Below, piece after piece: positions 6,656 through 10,140 of a stretch of 10,140 bases of DNA (its first letter is position 1; each line of letters starts with the position of its first letter). Source of the stretch: Gonapodya sp. JEL0774. Lineage: Eukaryota > Monoblepharomycota > Monoblepharidomycetes > Monoblepharidales > Gonapodyaceae. The notes beneath the pieces are model-generated. The model was not told the origin of the DNA. It was given only the letters and a program-made list of their open reading frames with translations, and did not search any database. Position numbers and translations under genes: made by a program. The stretch lies in the NCBI GenBank assembly GCA_027604505.1, contig JADIIX010000389.1, positions 1 to 10,140 of the forward strand, given 5' to 3'.

Positions 6656-9600
6656 TCATTTCTCCCTGAGTTTCTTTCCCGCAAATGGAGTTTGCGCACT
6701 TGCTGAGTACTGCTCTTCAAGCTTCCTCTTCTTTGGTGGTTGGTCCTGTGATTTCTCGTCCCGTTTCTCTCCCTCTGCTTTCACCTTGACCTCTTTCGTC
6801 CACTCCGGCCTAAACTTCGCGAATTCCTTCTCCAGCACTGGCCTGCGAACACGGGGGTCCACGGTTGTGTGCGGTGTGTATGAGGCCGATGTGCTGATCG
6901 GCTCGCTGCATGAGGCTGCTGCGCCTATCGGCTCGTCCGCTTTCTCGAGACCCAGGCCCCAGTGACCAGTTTCCGACTGAACCCACACCACCTCCATGTC
7001 CTCTAAACCATCCTCATCAGGCGTGCGCAACGCATCGACGTCGATGGGGTCAGAGCGAGATCGTTTGTGGCTCGTCGATGCCGTAACTTGCCTTTCTGTC
7101 TCACCTGAGACACGACGTGCGACTGTTTCGTCCACCTCAGATACACGACCGTTGCCGTCAACGAGATCCTCTGTCCTTGTAGCGTCTGGCGTGATCGGAA
7201 CTGCTTTGCGTCCACTGAATATCGCTGTGCCTCTGACGTGCCTTCCGACAATTTCGAGTAGATCGATTCCAGTGAGTACGGATATTCGATCAACGTCCGA
7301 GAAGGACAGCCCGAACTCGGTCAGCACCCTAAGGAGGTGACGGCGCGCTGCTGGGGTTGTGGCCAACGTTCGATCTGTTGCAGGTGACGCGGGGGTGACT
7401 GGTCGCGGATCATGCACACTTTGGTTTCCTGAAGGGGGAGTGTCACGCCGCTCATGCTGCGCTTCACCCTCATAACCAGGAACAGCTTGTGATCCGATAT
7501 CAAGGCCCATCTCACCAGACTCTCCCGAAGTTCCAGCCTCTGAGCTATCCTCATCCTCGCTCCGTGACAACTGCGCACTCGGAACAAGCATTTCTTCCTG
7601 ATCTGAATTCATGTCGGTGGGACCATTGCCATTCTCTTCCCCGTCAATTCCTGCAGTATGGTTTTGTGGGTCCTCTGTAAGGTCTTGCAGATCTCCATCC
7701 GACCGGCGCTCATCCAACGCACGCTTCACAACTCGCATGAGGACCAGAAGCGCGTCACGATACGTGGTCGAAAGCTCCTTGTGTGCTTCTCGCTCAGCTT
7801 TGAAATGCACGATGTACTGATGGAGTGAGCAAAAACAGAAACGGACAGTGCAGGATTGCAGAGATTGGAGTTGTGGTTGTGTAAATCGGACAATTGAGAG
7901 AATGATGAATATTCGAATACATGAACCGAGAAACCTCGGCCACTCGAAACCACACCAAAGTGAATACTCACCGTTCCCAGAAGGTCACACCTGTTGCAAT
8001 GGGGCTTCTTGTTTGGGGACGACCCCCCCTGCTCCAACAGCCGGTCCGTACTCTCCTCCGTCGCAGCGTGGGGCCGCGGTGGCTTCGGAGAATCGCTGTT
8101 GGGTTTCCTGGACGATTTCAGTCGCAGGGTTAACCGTGCTGGGGGTGACATGGGTCTCTGGCCGGCGCCAGCGGTTGCTGTTGGGTTGGCTGGGTTGTGA
8201 CGGGCCCCAAACATGACGACCGACGCATCTCCTGCGGCAATCTGAACACTGTACGGATCTGGCCCCGGACGCACGTTTACGATTCTGGGCTTCACCGACT
8301 TGGGCATCTCCCTCTCTGAGTCCGATTCGGAATCGGAGGACGAACCTGCTTGATTCTGCAGCCTGGTGGCAACATCTGCGGCAAATGCAGCGAGGCCAAG
8401 GTCCTTCACAGAGTTGCAGTTCTTACACCGGGATGGAGCTGTCACACTAAGGTTCGTCCGGTTCTGTTGTGGTGGAGGAGGTCCGCGTTCTACCGACGGG
8501 ATGTACAAAGGACGAGCTGCTGGATCCAGCATAGGGTGGGGTTTTGGAAGTACCTCAGGCAAGGGAAATGCGACGAACTTGGTCGTGGTGGGTGCATCGG
8601 GAACGTAGATCACGCTGGTTGTTGAAAGTACGAATTGCGCGAGGGGGGCGTCGATACCAATTTCGCCTGCCTCCCTCAAGGACGACCTGCGGAGCTTCTT
8701 CCGAGCGGCTTTGGAGAGGGACTGAATGTTGTGGGTCCGAATGATTCCATGACCAGGCCCTGCGATGGGTCCGCTGCTGTTGGCAGCATTGGAGAAAGCG
8801 TCTGGTGTGGCTGGGATGAACAAGAACGGACCCGAATCTTGCGGCACCGTGGGCAATGTCATGTTTAATCCTGGAGGGTCTACGAACCCAGCCGCCGGTG
8901 TGGTGGCGGTTGTGGATACGGGTGCAGGACTTGCCAGCGGGTGCATCAGAGTCCCTTCCGGGCCGGTACTCACAGATTGGGTCGTCTCAATTCCCGAGGG
9001 CGTGCTTGAGTGTCGTGCGCCACCGCACCCACCGCGATCATGATACGCCGGCCTTGCATCAGAGCGAGAGCTCGCCCGGGAACCCATCCACAGTGCATTA
9101 TCTTGCCTTGATGCGTTTTCCGTTGCAGACCGCCTTGCATCCGAGTGAGAGCTCGCCCGGGGACCCATCCACAGTGGATTATCTTGTCTCGATGAAATTT
9201 CCGTTGTAGACCGCCCAGATACAACTTCCCGATTCCGCTCCACTGCGACCACCCTCCCGACAACAATCTCCTTTCGTGGCACAAGCTGCTGCTGTTGCTG
9301 CACCTGCTTAGAAGCAGGTACCACGGTAGCAGAGCTCGCGGACACATCGAGAGCTGTATCGATTGGGAGTTTCGCAGATAACGCGTCGGCAGGACTGCTT
9401 GAACGGGGGATGTATTGCGCAGCGGTTCTGGCAGGCTTGGTGGCGACAGAGACAGAGCTTGAGGTGAACGTGAATTTACCTTCGGAGTTTCGATGAGTGT
9501 GCATATTCCCCTCTGTATCAGGCGACTGGTGTGCAACCCAGACAGATGTGGGGGCATGTGTGCGAGGAATGACTGCCTATGCACTTACCGTCAGAGTCTG

Positions 9601-10068
9601 TTGCGCGCCGGTAGCCATAGGAGCAGCTCTTGAGTTATATTGACTCATCTGATTCTGATAATAGGCCTGTATCCAGTACTGTTCGAGCGTTCGTGAATCG
9701 AATGGGAAGCGGTTGGGAACGTCGTGACCAAACTGTTGGGGGATCGGGCCGGTTTGCGAGGCCGGAAACACTTGGTAGGCACCGTGCTGGGGGTACTGGG
9801 GGTACGAAGCGTACTGGAATGGCATTGCTTGAGAAGCTGGGCTGGGAGGAATGGGTAAAGCGCCAAGACCATGCGGGGGCGGGATAATCTGCCCAGAAGG
9901 AGGCAGCGGGGGCCGAGTCAAGCTTTGCAGTGCTTGCCATCTTTTCTCAGAAGGCAGTGGCGGCGGGGATCTGTTTCTGCTCATTTGGTTGTTCGTTGGT
10001 TGTGATCCATCAACCCTGCCAGGGATGACCCAACGGAGGCGGCGCTGAATGTGGGCGGTCGCACTCAT
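6656..10068 (-). CDS. Large, mostly disordered, probably nuclear protein with two CxxC motifs; family unknown
   Basis: Three exons: 10068-9589, 9525-7972 and 7816-6656 (TGA); 1064 residues. Introns: 9588-9526 (GTAAGT..CAG; alternative acceptor ending at 9511 gives 1059 residues) and 7971-7817 (GTGAGT..CAG), both phase 0. The ATG at 10068 has G at -3. Seen: an N-terminal Pro/Gln/Tyr-rich region (YYQNQMSQYN); a QQQQQ run; a duplicated 27-residue unit (about 266-319); a basic stretch SKAARKKLRR; CKNC at 527-530; an acidic serine patch (SSSDSESDSERE, 555-566); CNRC at 670-673 leading across the last intron into a predicted helix (HFKAEREAHKEL, LLVLMRVVKRAL); a second helical segment (ARRHLLRVLTEFGLSF); and PPKKRKLEEQ near the C-terminus, resembling a classical nuclear localisation signal. 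A chromatin- or RNA-linked role would fit, but nothing identifies one. Confidence 0.8.
7987..8427 (-). other. Paired CxxC motifs in the large protein
   Basis: CKNC is encoded at 8427-8416 and CNRC at 7998-7987, 143 residues apart. Each pair stands just before a helix-prone stretch (DLGLAAFAADVATRL and DLLGTYIVHFKAE). Cysteines are otherwise scarce in this protein, so the two pairs could together hold one zinc ion. This is inference from composition and spacing. Confidence 0.5.
9051..9212 (-). repeat. 81-bp tandem duplication inside the large protein gene
   Basis: Copies 9051-9131 and 9132-9212 are adjacent and highly similar (for example GAGAGCTCGCCCGGG versus GAGAGCTCGCCCGGG, then ACCCATCCACAGTG in both). 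Each is exactly 27 codons, so the frame is kept. Both protein units read SRQDNxLWMGxRASSxSDAR. Confidence 0.9.
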
Positions 10069-10140
10069 GGCACGCGGCTGACCGAAGCCCGTGTGCTCGG
10101 TGGCTCCAGACTCCCCCCGTGTCTACTGTCGGTCGATAAT
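10069..10140 (-). promoter_or_regulatory. 5' flank of the large-protein gene
   Basis: These 72 bp lie upstream of the ATG on the minus strand and probably hold 5' UTR or proximal promoter. They are GC-rich, with no TATA-like sequence. An upstream exon outside the window cannot be excluded. Confidence 0.3.

Noticed and set aside
6996-7340. Plus-strand frames opposite the last exon of the large gene
   Set aside because: They are antisense shadows with no recognisable motif.
7726-7971. Continuation of the large protein's second exon past the donor at 7971
   Set aside because: The read-through tail is unlike the rest, while splicing 7971-7817 joins CNRCDLLGT to YIVHFKAE and opens another 1.1 kb of frame.
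10081-10101. ACCGA...TCGGT inverted repeat upstream of the large gene
   Set aside because: Five-base arms are too short to mean anything on their own.
1-10140. CRISPR array, transposon ends, tRNA or rRNA genes
   Set aside because: No regularly spaced direct repeats with unique spacers, terminal repeats, transposase-like proteins or cloverleaf-like segments were seen by eye.

Overview
The window looks like nuclear DNA of a fungus. Four spliced protein genes alternate with short spacers. The introns have clear GT..AG borders (GTGAGT, GTAAGT, GTACGT, GTCAGT donors) and are about 60-170 nt long. Coding parts are GC-rich with long proline, serine and glutamine runs. Introns longer than the 50-60 nt typical of many basidiomycetes would suit a zoosporic (chytrid-type) fungus, but that placement is inference and weakly held.

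Layout from left to right. (1) Positions <1-2663, + strand: the 3' part of a VIT/VWA-family gene (VWA5A/PARP4-like). It carries the end of the VWA fold, the family's middle beta-rich segment and the family's C-terminal module. Between the last two lie an R-SNARE-type heptad motif with the zero-layer arginine, then a polyproline linker. (2) Positions 4391-3053, - strand: a complete three-exon histidine phosphatase (phosphoglycerate mutase-like) with its active-site residues in place and a long low-complexity insertion. (3) Positions 4862-5550, + strand: a two-exon gene for a small secreted protein with four cysteines. (4) Positions 10068-6656, - strand: a three-exon gene for a large, mostly disordered, probably nuclear protein of about 1,060 residues. 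It has two CxxC motifs, a 27-residue tandem duplication and a KKRK nuclear-localisation-like motif.

Genes 1/2 and 3/4 are convergent. Genes 2 and 3 are divergent and share a spacer of about 470 bp (4392-4861). That spacer is the most structured non-coding part of the window: four TCTGG copies at exactly 10-bp spacing, a cluster of five WATCCGM-type elements, a TATA-like sequence and a perfect 8-bp inverted repeat. The 1.1-kb spacer 5551-6655 is poorer in GC and holds no gene I can support.

No pathway visibly joins the four genes, and I see no mobile element, CRISPR array, tRNA or rRNA. The strongest candidate for something new is the SNARE-like motif inside the VWA-family protein. The regulatory repeats at 4508-4820 and the paired CxxC protein come next.
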